Assembly: GCA_016722065.1 (NCBI GenBank)
Contig: JADKGX010000001.1
Coordinates: 2,108,001 to 2,172,000 of the forward strand
Source: Planctomycetota bacterium
Lineage (GTDB): Bacteria; Planctomycetota; UBA8742; UBA2392
Direction of reading: 5' to 3'
DNA: 64,000 nt
Of this stretch, positions 1 to 6,687 are shown piece by piece; positions within the stretch are counted from its first letter, which is position 1, and each line of letters starts with the position of its first letter. The notes below the pieces were generated by a model that was not told the origin of the DNA, searched no databases, and was given only the letters and a program-made list of their open reading frames with translations. A program made the translations under genes and the position numbers.

Positions 1-670
1 AGGGCGAAGGGTTCAGGTGGCGCAGCGCACGATAGACCTGGTAGGGGTGCAGGGTCGTGCTGCCTTCGAAGGCCAGGCTGAGTACCACCTGGAAAATGTC
101 GCCCCTGCGGATGTGTTCCTTGGCACGAGTCACCAGCCTTGCAAAGGTCGGCTCGTCAATGCTGGCGCGGGGTTCACCTACATCGCCTCCGCGCGGCAGT
201 GCGGCAATCGGGGAACCCATGGCGGCCCGGACCTGGGAGAGCAGAGTGCGGGCCGCCACTTCACCGTCGCGGTGAGAAATCTCGATGCGGCGCTGGGCGT
301 GATCGAACACAACCACCGCGCGCGGCGCGACAAAGCTGGCAAGGGGTTGATCCGTGGTGCGAAGCTTGACGCCTGTTGGCAGCATTTCGTGCACGTTTTC
401 ATAGGCCACGGCGCCGACCAGTCCGCGACACAGAGCATGGGCCGTTGGGTCCGGTGCACCCAGGGCTTCCAGTTCACGTTGAATCACGTCGCACAGGCGC
501 CCATCGCCGCGGTAGTCAATGCGCTTGACCGGGTCCAGTCCAATGAAACTGTAACGACCGACCTTTTCGCCGTGGGTTACACTTTCCAGCAGAAAGGCCG
601 GCTTCAGTGCCCCCAGTTTGAGGAACAACGACGTCGGTGTTTCAAGGTCGGCGATGGTGGAAACGGTCAT
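1..670 (-). CDS. trpE: Anthranilate synthase component I, N-terminal part (runs off the window)
   Basis: TrpE converts chorismate plus glutamine-derived ammonia to anthranilate, the first committed step of tryptophan synthesis. The reading frame opens at ATG 670 and stays open to base 1, giving 223 codons of a protein usually about 500 residues long; the catalytic C-terminal half lies outside the window. Residues 27-30 are LLES and Ser41 follows ten residues later, which is the LLES-X10-S tryptophan feedback site of this family. The stretch GDIFQVVLS near residue 200 is also typical. An AGGA ribosome site sits five bases before the ATG. An attenuator with a Trp-rich leader peptide lies directly upstream, which independently supports the assignment. 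PabB and other chorismate enzymes are less likely because of the intact LLES motif. Confidence 0.93.
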   Translation of the reverse strand, partial: MTVSTIADLETPTSLFLKLGALKPAFLLESVTHGEKVGRYSFIGLDPVKRIDYRGDGRLCDVIQRELEALGAPDPTAHALCRGLVGAVAYENVHEMLPTGVKLRTTDQPLASFVAPRAVVVFDHAQRRIEISHRDGEVAARTLLSQVRAAMGSPIAALPRGGDVGEPRASIDEPTFARLVTRAKEHIRRGDIFQVVLSLAFEGSTTLHPYQVYRALRHLNPSP

Positions 671-680
671 GGTAGTCCTG

Positions 681-719
681 TGCAAAAACAAAAGCGCCCG
701 GAGTGATCTCCGGGCGCTT
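681..719 (-). terminator. trp attenuator terminator hairpin
   Basis: On the minus strand a perfect stem of 10 bp (12 with flanking A-T pairs) is formed by 708-719 and 692-703 around a four-base loop. It is followed by a T-rich tract (TTTTGTTTTT) at about 684-693. The hairpin lies between the Trp-codon leader peptide and trpE, 11 bases before the trpE start, exactly where an attenuator terminator belongs. Confidence 0.88.
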
Positions 720-767
720 GCGGCCTTGCCAAAACGGCTAAGCGGCGCAACTCCCGGAAAGAGAGTT
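709..767 (-). promoter_or_regulatory. trp leader 1:2 and 2:3 (antiterminator) pairings
   Basis: Immediately after the Trp codons the leader RNA can form a 5-bp hairpin (AACTC/GAGTT, bases 749-767), the 1:2 structure. Alternatively TCCGGG at 753-758 can pair with CCCGGA at 709-714, which is the 5' half of the terminator. A ribosome stalled on the Trp codons would block the first hairpin and favour the second, allowing read-through into trpE. The pairings were read from the sequence; no folding energies were computed. Confidence 0.7.
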
Positions 768-812
768 CCACCACCAACCCGCGCGAACAAGGATGTCGAA
801 GTTCATTTGCAT
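738..812 (-). CDS. trpL: trp leader peptide (24 aa) with three consecutive Trp codons
   Basis: A 24-codon frame from ATG 812 to TAG 738 contains Trp-Trp-Trp at codons 13-15 (bases 768-776) in the context RAGWWWN. It ends about 20 bases before the attenuator hairpin and 68 bases before trpE. Three tandem TGG codons placed just before competing hairpins are the hallmark of ribosome-mediated trp attenuation. No strong Shine-Dalgarno is visible; a second in-frame ATG at 806 is an alternative start. The peptide itself is expected to have no function beyond ribosome stalling. The assignment rests on arrangement, not on sequence similarity. Confidence 0.82.
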   Translation of the reverse strand: MQMNFDILVRAGWWWNSLSGSCAA

Positions 813-906
813 GGCGTGCAGTAGATACGCGATGGACGACCAGGAAGCAAAGGCGCGCAAGGAAAACCTGCCGGAATTCAAACGCAATTACTCCAAGCCT
901 GATTGA
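793..906 (+). CDS. Possible small CxxC protein (37 aa), antisense to trpL
   Basis: An ATG at 793 opens a 37-residue frame ending in TGA at 904-906. The N-terminus has a Cys-Met-Ala-Cys pair (residues 6-9) and the rest is charged, ending NYSKPD, which looks like a real small soluble protein. Most third codon positions are G or C, as in the real genes here. AAGGA lies immediately before the ATG, which is too close for a good ribosome site. It overlaps the trp leader on the opposite strand, so one of the two could be chance; the trp leader has the stronger support. No family was recognised. Confidence 0.25.
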   Translation: MSKFICMACSRYAMDDQEAKARKENLPEFKRNYSKPD

Positions 907-931
907 TTGATGTGTGAACCAATGGCCGGCA

Positions 932-974
932 GGCAAAAGAAATGCGCGAAACAGGGTGCCCCCCGTTTCGCGCA
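932..974 (-). terminator. Rho-independent terminator after the Asp-box gene
   Basis: A 10-bp stem pairs 943-952 with 965-974 and can extend through a bulge with three more G-C pairs. On the minus strand it is followed by TTTCTTTTG. It lies 24 bases after the stop codon of the Asp-box gene and separates that unit from the trp leader. The plus strand has no T tract, so it works for the minus strand only. Confidence 0.75.
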
Positions 975-997
975 CTTGTCTGACGTTCGAATGGCCG

Positions 998-2399
998 TTA
1001 TCCGAAACGCACGGAGTGAATCGGCGGCAGGCTTGTCCCCAGGCACTCCCAGTTGTCGCCGCCGTTGTCACTCAAGTACAGGTTGCCGTTGGTGCTGCCA
1101 AAGGCGAGGGTGCTGCCAGCGATGTCCAGCGCATGCCGGTAAACGGTGTCGTAAGCCCCGGATTGCGGCAGGCCCTTGCGCTGTTCACGCCAGGTGCTTC
1201 CGCCGTCGTCCGTGCGGCAGACCGCCAATGCGCCGTTGATGGCCATGCGCGAGTCGTCGCCCTTGAGGGGCACTACCCAGGCGCGGCTGCCGTCTTCTTC
1301 GTCAACCGCGATCGGAAAGCCAAAATGCGCGGTGTTGCCCTGCTTGCTGACCATTTTCCACTGCTTGGCGCCATCGGTGCTGTAAAAAATACCGCAGTGA
1401 TTCTGCTGCCAGACGTGGTCCGGGTTCTTGGCACTCAGGCTCATGAAGTGCGGGTCGTGGCCCCAATCGGCTTCCGGGTTGGGCATGTACTCCATGCGCA
1501 GGCCCTTGTTACGGCCCTGCCAGGTGCGGCCGTCGTCGGTGGTTTCAAGCACGCCGGCACAAGAGATTGCGATCATGTAGTGGTTGCTGTCGCGCGGGTC
1601 CACGGTGATGCTGTGAATACCGGCTGCAAACTCGCCGGTGCCCATGGCCGCGGGTGTGCCGCCCCAGTGCATGATTCCGTTGCCGTCGCCGTTGAAGAGG
1701 TCGCCGCCGCGGGATTCGTGGCTCCACAATGGGCGTGCGAGTTCCCAGCTTTGACCGTCGTCTTCACTGACGAACATGCCGCCAGGAATGGTTCCAACCA
1801 TGATGCGTCCGGGTTTATCGGCGCCACCAAACGCCATGGTCCACAGCTTGAGCACCCTGGCGTCCTTGAATTTGGGGCGCTTGGGCACATCGGTCGGCGG
1901 GCCGAACGGATCAATCGGCTTGCCGTCCATGGTTTCGAAGCCATCGATGAAGCGCGCACCCTGAGGATATTTGATTGGCGTGGCCTCGCGCCAGGTTTTG
2001 CCGCCGTCGTCGCTGCGGGAAATCTTGCTGCCCCAATGCCCGTGGTCCAGAAAAGACCAGATGGTGCCCGTGCGCGGGTCACTGGATGCAAAAGAGATCG
2101 GCACGCCGGGGTGCGATACGGAAGACTTCCAGCCCTTGGCCGTGCGCTGGAGAATGAATGTTCCCTTGCGCGTGCCCAAGATCAGGCGATTTGCCCGGGG
2201 AGAGAGCTTGAGCTTTGTGGGCTTGGGCGACGAGCCCGCTTTCCTGGCTGACTGTTTCGCAGGCTTTTTCGATGGCTGTTTCGCTTGCTTCTTCGCCGGC
2301 GTCTTGGTGACCTTTTTGGCGGGCTTTTTCGACGCCTTCTTTTGCGAGTTTCTTTGCGGGCTTCTTTGCCGCCTTTTTGACTGCCTTTTTCTTGGCCAT
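998..2399 (-). CDS. Asp-box (BNR) beta-propeller protein with histone-H1-like N-terminal tail; apparent frameshift
   Basis: The downstream frame (stop at 998, open from about 2340) encodes a propeller of the exo-sialidase/VPS10-like Asp-box superfamily. At least six S/T-x-D-x-G-x-x-W motifs are visible (for example SDDGGKTW, SEDDGQSW, TTDDGRTW). No catalytic sialidase residues were identified, so the activity is unknown. The only start with a strong ribosome site (AAGGAG at 2406-2411) is ATG 2399, whose frame begins MAKKKAVKKAAKKPAKK. The two frames join perfectly if one A is removed from the four-A run at 2340-2343. The joined N-terminus is then about 70 residues of K/A/P-rich repeats (KKPAKK) followed by the propeller entry LGTRKGTF. 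A sequencing error, a real frameshift or programmed slippage could explain this. An internal TTG at 2179 could give the propeller alone. Confidence 0.75.
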
Positions 2400-2474
2400 G
2401 GTTGGCTCCTTGGGTTTGGCCTGTCGTTGCTTCGCGATACCTACCGGGTTCGACAGCCCGGGCTGTTGTTCGGT

Positions 2475-2753
2475 TTATCCGCCTGACAGCGCCTGCAGAA
2501 TGTACACGTGAGAGTCTTCCTTCAGCCGGTCGCTCAAGGTTCGGCGGTCCAGCACCATTTCTTCTTCGATGAAGATGTTCACGTGCGGGCGCAGGCTGCC
2601 GCGCTCGTCTGCAATATAGAAAGAGAAACCTGGAAACTGTTTGTCCAACTGGCCAAGCAGTTCGGCCACGTTGCCGGCCTTGACGTGAACTTCCTGCCCC
2701 TCAAGCCCGGGAAAGAAACGGTAAAGGTGGCGGGCGAAGGAGACTTTGGCCAT
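2475..2753 (-). CDS. MoaD/ThiS/CysO-like sulfur-carrier protein ending in Gly-Gly
   Basis: This 92-residue ubiquitin-like protein has the size, the VNIFIEEE strand and the C-terminal LSGG tail of sulfur carriers that are activated as acyl-adenylates and thiocarboxylated. The pattern LRPHVNIF...ILQALSGG resembles mycobacterial CysO as much as MoaD. It starts at ATG 2753 with GAGG seven bases upstream. It is 75 bases before the Asp-box gene on the same strand and probably co-transcribed. No E1-like activating enzyme, MoaE or ThiG lies nearby. A CysM-like synthase and a JAMM peptidase, the usual CysO partners, are encoded at 46.9-48.3 kb. Whether this protein serves cysteine, molybdopterin or another pathway cannot be told from sequence alone. 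Confidence 0.8.
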   Translation of the reverse strand: MAKVSFARHLYRFFPGLEGQEVHVKAGNVAELLGQLDKQFPGFSFYIADERGSLRPHVNIFIEEEMVLDRRTLSDRLKEDSHVYILQALSGG

Positions 2754-2891
2754 AGCGACCTCGGGCCCCGCATAATCGGTTGGGCCGGGTCCAAAGGCAA
2801 CCGTGTTGTAGATGCAATCGAGGGGCAGGCTAGGGCAAGGGCTGCGAACTAGAGGCTTCTGTGCGATTGGGCGGTTGTCGCAGAACGCTGG

Positions 2892-3551
2892 CTATCTGCT
2901 GCCGACGGCGACCGGTCGATTGGCCTTCTTGCGTACTTCGTACACGCACCGGCGTTGGCCGCTTACGATGTGTTCGGTGCGTTCGATATCAACTCCGCCC
3001 AGCAACTTGCGAAACAGTTGCAGTTCACCCCGGCACAGGTCCTGGCAGGACTGCGCAGCGGCGCAGATCGGGCAGTGGTTCTCAATCAATACCAGCGTGT
3101 CATCGGGCCGCTGTTCAAACTCTGCCATGTAGCCTTCCTCTCGCCGGATGGTGGCGAGTTCGGCAACCTTCTGGGCCAAATCCATGTCGCGGGTGATGCG
3201 GCGGGCGTACAGCCTGGCTTGCGCGCGGGTGCGTTCTTCCATGAGCTTGCTGATGCCTGACGGTCCAAACGCAGCACTGGCAGCCTGCAGAATGCCGACA
3301 GCCAGTTCGCCGTGGCTGTCGGGAAAGTGTTCGCTTGTTTGCTGTGTGAGCTGCCAGATACGTGCCGGGCGGCCTACCTTTCGGCGCTCATCGGCATACT
3401 GGACCTGGCCCTGCTGCTGCATCTGATACAGGTGCTGGCGCACCGCCATGGGTGTGACGCCCAGCCTGCGTGCCAGCGCCGAAGCCTGCTGCGGGCCCTT
3501 GGTCTTTAGCAGGAACAGGATTTTGTCGCGGGCTCGGTCCGGTGAACTCAT
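2892..3551 (-). CDS. SufR-like HTH transcriptional regulator with Fe-S cysteines
   Basis: The 219-residue protein has an N-terminal winged helix (residues about 8-68, with LARRLGVTPMAVRQHL as the recognition region). Its C-terminal sensor domain has cysteines at 160, 163, 169, 173 and 202 in the context ENHCPIC...LC..EL..F and GQRRCVY. This layout matches the SufR group of DeoR/ArsR-like repressors that bind a [4Fe-4S] cluster and control suf genes. No suf genes are in the window, so its targets here are unknown. It is divergent from a disrupted VOC gene across a short AT-rich region containing a dyad, a likely autoregulatory operator. Confidence 0.78.
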   Translation of the reverse strand: MSSPDRARDKILFLLKTKGPQQASALARRLGVTPMAVRQHLYQMQQQGQVQYADERRKVGRPARIWQLTQQTSEHFPDSHGELAVGILQAASAAFGPSGISKLMEERTRAQARLYARRITRDMDLAQKVAELATIRREEGYMAEFEQRPDDTLVLIENHCPICAAAQSCQDLCRGELQLFRKLLGGVDIERTEHIVSGQRRCVYEVRKKANRPVAVGSR

Positions 3552-3593
3552 GCGCCAAGTTTAAGCGATTGGCGGAATAAGGCAAGGTACGCC

Positions 3594-3628
3594 TTGACTT
3601 ATTATATATAGTGAAGTCTATACATAAT
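3594..3628. promoter_or_regulatory. AT-rich divergent promoter/operator region
   Basis: Between the SufR-like regulator and the VOC gene lies the most AT-rich stretch of the window. TTGACT at 3594-3599 is a good -35 for the plus strand, with -10-like TATACATAAT around 3619-3628. A dyad GACTT (3596-3600) ... AAGTC (3614-3618) with a 13-base spacer overlaps it and is a candidate regulator site. The operator role is inferred from position only. Confidence 0.5.
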
Positions 3629-3654
3629 GGGCTGTCTTTGATCAGGGGGTCCCC

Positions 3655-4059
3655 ATGCAGGTCAAACATCTCGACCACATCAACCTCTCGGTTGCCAGCT
3701 TTGCCAAAACCGCGCAGTGGTATGAGCGCGTTTTCGGGTTCTACGTTGTCGAACAAGGCCTGCGTGAAGGCTGCCCCTGAGGCGTCCTGCGCGCCGGCGA
3801 GGCCATGCTTTGCATCTATGAACGCGCAGACCACAAATTTGAAGACAGTGAGCAACTTGGCAAACGCGGCCTGCACGGTGTTGCCCACCTGGGCCTTCGC
3901 ATCACCGATCGCCAAGCATGGCTACAGACCGTTCAGACCGAGAATCTGGACACCTACTACTGGCGTTACCCGCATTCGGAGTCGTGGTACGTCAACGACC
4001 CGACCGGTTGGGAAATCGAAGTCGCGCTATGGGATGACGACCAGGTCCGCTTTGACTGA
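3655..4059 (+). pseudogene. VOC/glyoxalase-family protein interrupted by an in-frame TGA
   Basis: From ATG 3655 (preceded by AGGGGGT) the frame encodes a typical vicinal-oxygen-chelate start, HLDHINLSVAS...WYERVFGF. It hits TGA at 3778-3780 and continues in the same frame to 4059 with GVLRAGEAMLCIYE, HGVAHLGLRI and DPTGWEIEV. Read through, it would be 134 residues, a normal single-VOC length, with metal-ligand-like His and Glu. Members often have Trp at the interrupted spot (WGVLRAG), so a TGG-to-TGA change is the simplest explanation. It may be a real nonsense mutation or a sequencing error. Other genes here end in TGA, so recoding of TGA to Trp genome-wide is unlikely. An internal ATG at 3805 could give only a fragment. 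Confidence 0.72.
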
Positions 4060-4061
4060 CC

Positions 4062-4931
4062 TCAAGGCCCTGCGAAGATCACGTACAGCGTCGGGATGGC
4101 CACGCCGATCAGCAAGAAAATACCGCCGCGTCCGAACAAGCCCTGGCGGCCGCGCACCATCAACACGCCCGTGGCTGCCAGCAGCAGCAGCACAATCGCG
4201 TAACCGTCGGCAATGAAGGTCCATGCCTTCTTGCCGCGGTTAAGGTGCAGCCAGTTTGCTGCGTGCAGAAAGAACCGGGGTTCCCGTCCTTCTTCAAACA
4301 CATCGGCGCCACGGTCGTGTACTTGTGCACGCAAAATGCGCTGGTCAAACGTGATCTCGATGTCGCGCACCGGAATGGTTACCCGGAACACGCTGACGGG
4401 CTCTTCGCCAATGCCCACTCGCCGCAGCGCTTCCAGGGCTGCCTGCCAGTCGTTGGCAGGCAGCGGCTTGTCCAGCGGGTACACCGCGGCCTCGGTTTGT
4501 CCGCGCTTGCGGATCTCTATTTCACGCACATCAGGCCGTACTTCCACACTCTTATCGGCCAGTTCGATCTGCAGGCGCTGCAGCGTTTCGCGACGCGAAT
4601 ACACGTTGCTGGGCTGGCCTGTGATCTTCAACTCTGACAGCAGGTATGCCACCGCCGCACTTTCGTCCTCTGGTACTGTTCCCGTGACCTGCTGAACCCG
4701 AGAATACTTGGAAAAACTTGCGTCGCCGTCGGGCCAATCGGTCAGGTGGTTCACTGCCAGGCCGGAAAGGGCGTACACCAACGTCAATCCAACGGCCAGA
4801 AAGCCTGCGTCGCGGTGCAGCGTTCGCAACCAGACGCGCCATGGCAGTGCCGGCTTGGTGGCTGGGGCCCTGGGTTTGACCCGCACGGGAGCGGCAGGCA
4901 CTGGCGCGGCCGGATCAATCGGATTGTTCAT
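4062..4931 (-). CDS. PepSY-type membrane protein, probable haem/electron-transfer partner
   Basis: The 289-residue protein from ATG 4931 has a proline-rich cytoplasmic lead, a first membrane helix at about 43-63, a long periplasmic PepSY-like segment and two C-terminal helices (IVLLLLAATGVLMV and IFLLIGVAIPTLYVIF). Histidines near helix ends (LHRDAG, NHLTDW, FFLHAANWLHLN) are candidate haem ligands, as in PepSY-associated TM proteins. It follows the MsrP-like molybdoenzyme by 26 bases on the same strand, so it probably passes electrons to it in place of MsrQ. That partnership is inferred from context. The longer frame to 4994 overlaps the upstream gene and lacks a ribosome site. Confidence 0.75.
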   Translation of the reverse strand: MNNPIDPAAPVPAAPVRVKPRAPATKPALPWRVWLRTLHRDAGFLAVGLTLVYALSGLAVNHLTDWPDGDASFSKYSRVQQVTGTVPEDESAAVAYLLSELKITGQPSNVYSRRETLQRLQIELADKSVEVRPDVREIEIRKRGQTEAAVYPLDKPLPANDWQAALEALRRVGIGEEPVSVFRVTIPVRDIEITFDQRILRAQVHDRGADVFEEGREPRFFLHAANWLHLNRGKKAWTFIADGYAIVLLLLAATGVLMVRGRQGLFGRGGIFLLIGVAIPTLYVIFAGP

Positions 4932-4957
4932 TCGGGTTTCCGTGCGCTGCGGCGGTA

Positions 4958-5800
4958 TCAGCCTTCCTGGCTGGAATAGCGCTGTTCTTTCCAAGGGTCG
5001 GCGTGGTTGTGATAGCCACGGGATTCCCAGTATCCGCGCACGTCATTTTCAACAAAGTGAATGCCCGTCAGCCACTTGGCGCTTTTCCAGAAGTAGCGGT
5101 CGGGCACCAGCGAACGCAATGGGGCGCCGTGGTCGCCGCCCAGCGGCGCGCCGTTGATATCCCAGGCAACCAGCACGTTGGGCTTCAATGCCTCATCGAT
5201 TTCGATGTTGGCGGTGTAACCGGCTTCGCTTTGAAAAATGACGTAGCGAGCGCGTTTGGTGATTCTGGCCCGTTGGGCAAGTTCACTGACCCGCACCCCC
5301 TGCCAGATTCCCCCCAGCAAAGACCAGCGCGTCACGCAATGCACGTCGCAGGTCTGTTCAATGCGGGTGTAGTCATCCAGCAGGTTGTCAAAGGACAGGT
5401 TGAGAGGTTGTTCGACTTCTCCATGCACCTTCAGGCGCAGCGCGCCGCGGCTGGGGTCGCCGGCAATACCGCCCATGGGCCGCAGGGCCTTGATTTCGTA
5501 TTGGTTCGGAGGCAGCCGGGTTTCGGCCTTGGTGGTTTCGTCGGTGCGCAGCAGTTTGGGCTTGGGCGGTGGCTCCAGCGGTGCGTTGTCAGCAACAGCA
5601 GCGTTGTCCGGCCTGGGAACCAGCGTGCGCTGCCCTGGCGGTAGCCGACGGCGGCCGTCGGGCCGAAGTTCTGCACCTGCCTGCTCGTCGGCGCTGCAGC
5701 CGGCTGCCATGTAGGCAATGCCGCCCAGTGTCATGATGGTGGCCCCGGCGGTCAGGCTTTGAATAAACCGGCGGCGCTCGGGCTGAGGCTTGTCGGGCAT
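4958..5800 (-). CDS. MsrP/sulfite-oxidase-fold molybdopterin enzyme, Tat-exported
   Basis: This 280-residue protein begins with a twin-arginine signal (ERRRFIQSLTAG) and a hydrophobic stretch ending MAAGC, possibly also a lipobox. A proline-rich linker of about 70 residues leads into the molybdopterin-binding domain. Cys155 in HCVTRWS corresponds to the molybdenum-ligating Cys of the MsrP/YedY family (C-V-x-x-W-S). Related enzymes reduce methionine sulfoxide or other substrates in the periplasm; the substrate here is not predictable. ATG 5800 is chosen because GGAG lies seven bases upstream and the Tat motif starts eight residues in; the longer frame to 5905 adds no signal. It forms a two-gene unit with the PepSY protein. 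Confidence 0.83.
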   Translation of the reverse strand: MPDKPQPERRRFIQSLTAGATIMTLGGIAYMAAGCSADEQAGAELRPDGRRRLPPGQRTLVPRPDNAAVADNAPLEPPPKPKLLRTDETTKAETRLPPNQYEIKALRPMGGIAGDPSRGALRLKVHGEVEQPLNLSFDNLLDDYTRIEQTCDVHCVTRWSLLGGIWQGVRVSELAQRARITKRARYVIFQSEAGYTANIEIDEALKPNVLVAWDINGAPLGGDHGAPLRSLVPDRYFWKSAKWLTGIHFVENDVRGYWESRGYHNHADPWKEQRYSSQEG

Positions 5801-5894
5801 GGGGTCTCCGCGATCATGATACGGGCACGCGGATCGATCACGCCGCAAAAAGTGCGGGCCGGCGCCCGCCGGCCCGCCTGGGCCGTGGAGCAGG

Positions 5895-6500
5895 CTATTC
5901 CTCAAGTTTCGAAAGTGTCAGGGTCTCGCCGGTCTTGCCTCCCGTGGCGCGCTCATAGCGTGCACAGACGCCGGGCTTGTCCTTGAGGAACCACCAGGTC
6001 TCGGCCACTTCGATGCCATCTTCGTTCTTGCCGGTGAAAGAGACTTTGCTGCACTTCTGGTCTTTGCCCAGCACTTGCAAGGTTGCGTCCGAGACTTTGC
6101 ATTCACTTGTAAGAGGCAGGGCACGGAGCACGGCTTCTTCGACAAACTCACTTGCCGCGCCCTCGGATTTGAGCACGTGGGTCTGGCGCTGAACGCCCTG
6201 GGTGCCGACGCTTAGAATCTCGCGCGTCACCTGCCATTGCATTGTTTCGCCTTCGATAGCCGTGATCTCGAGTATCTGGGTTTTGGTCAGTGGCTTGCCC
6301 TCAACACTTACTCCGGTGTCGTGCTGCCAGGTCAGCTTCAGGCCGTTCTTCAATTTCTTGAGTTCAGCGCTGGTCCATGGCGCCACCTGCTTTTGCTGTT
6401 CCAGCTTGACCGGCGCGACTGCCTTTTCGTCGGCCTGGCTGGGGGTGGTGGCAAACAACAGGGCGCAACAGGCGGCAGAAAGAAGCGACTTGGCGTTCAT
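5895..6500 (-). CDS. Secreted protein of unknown function (201 aa)
   Basis: From ATG 6500 the protein has a clear signal peptide (KSLLSAACCALLFATTPSQA, cleavage before DEK). The mature domain is about 175 residues with three cysteines (SEC, QKC and GVC) and beta-rich character. GGAG lies eight bases before the ATG. I recognise no family. The open frame extends to 6794 but that extension would run into tmRNA and is not coding. It lies 94 bases before the molybdoenzyme on the same strand and could be co-transcribed with it. Confidence 0.75.
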   Translation of the reverse strand: MNAKSLLSAACCALLFATTPSQADEKAVAPVKLEQQKQVAPWTSAELKKLKNGLKLTWQHDTGVSVEGKPLTKTQILEITAIEGETMQWQVTREILSVGTQGVQRQTHVLKSEGAASEFVEEAVLRALPLTSECKVSDATLQVLGKDQKCSKVSFTGKNEDGIEVAETWWFLKDKPGVCARYERATGGKTGETLTLSKLEE

Positions 6501-6647
6501 GGCGTGACTCCGGGTGAAAGGCGCAGCCGCTGTGGCTGGATGGCCCCAGCTTAGACCTGGAGTGCAGAAAGGCGAAGCATGTAAATGCGTTGGTGTTGCG
6601 TACACGCAAACCCAGCGGAAGCATGCCCGATGGGGAAACCGGCCGAA

Positions 6648-6682
6648 CGCAAAGCGGCCCCGCCAAGGTGGCCAGGGCCGCA
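6648..6682 (-). terminator. Terminator hairpin downstream of tmRNA
   Basis: On the minus strand, seven bases after the tmRNA CCA end, GCGGCCC (6675-6681) pairs with GGGCCGC (6654-6660). An inner four-pair extension (TGGC/GCCA) closes on a three-base loop. A short T run (TTTGCGTT) follows. Position right after tmRNA supports a terminator or 3' processing hairpin. Confidence 0.6.
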
Positions 6683-6687
6683 GAAAA

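Noticed and set aside
17..706. 229-residue plus-strand frame over the first 700 bases
   Set aside because: It is the antisense shadow of trpE, whose minus frame shows the LLES feedback motif and an attenuator.
3778..3780. Selenocysteine at the TGA of the VOC gene
   Set aside because: No selenoprotein homologue is known to me for this site, Trp is common there, and no selenocysteine insertion hairpin was identified.
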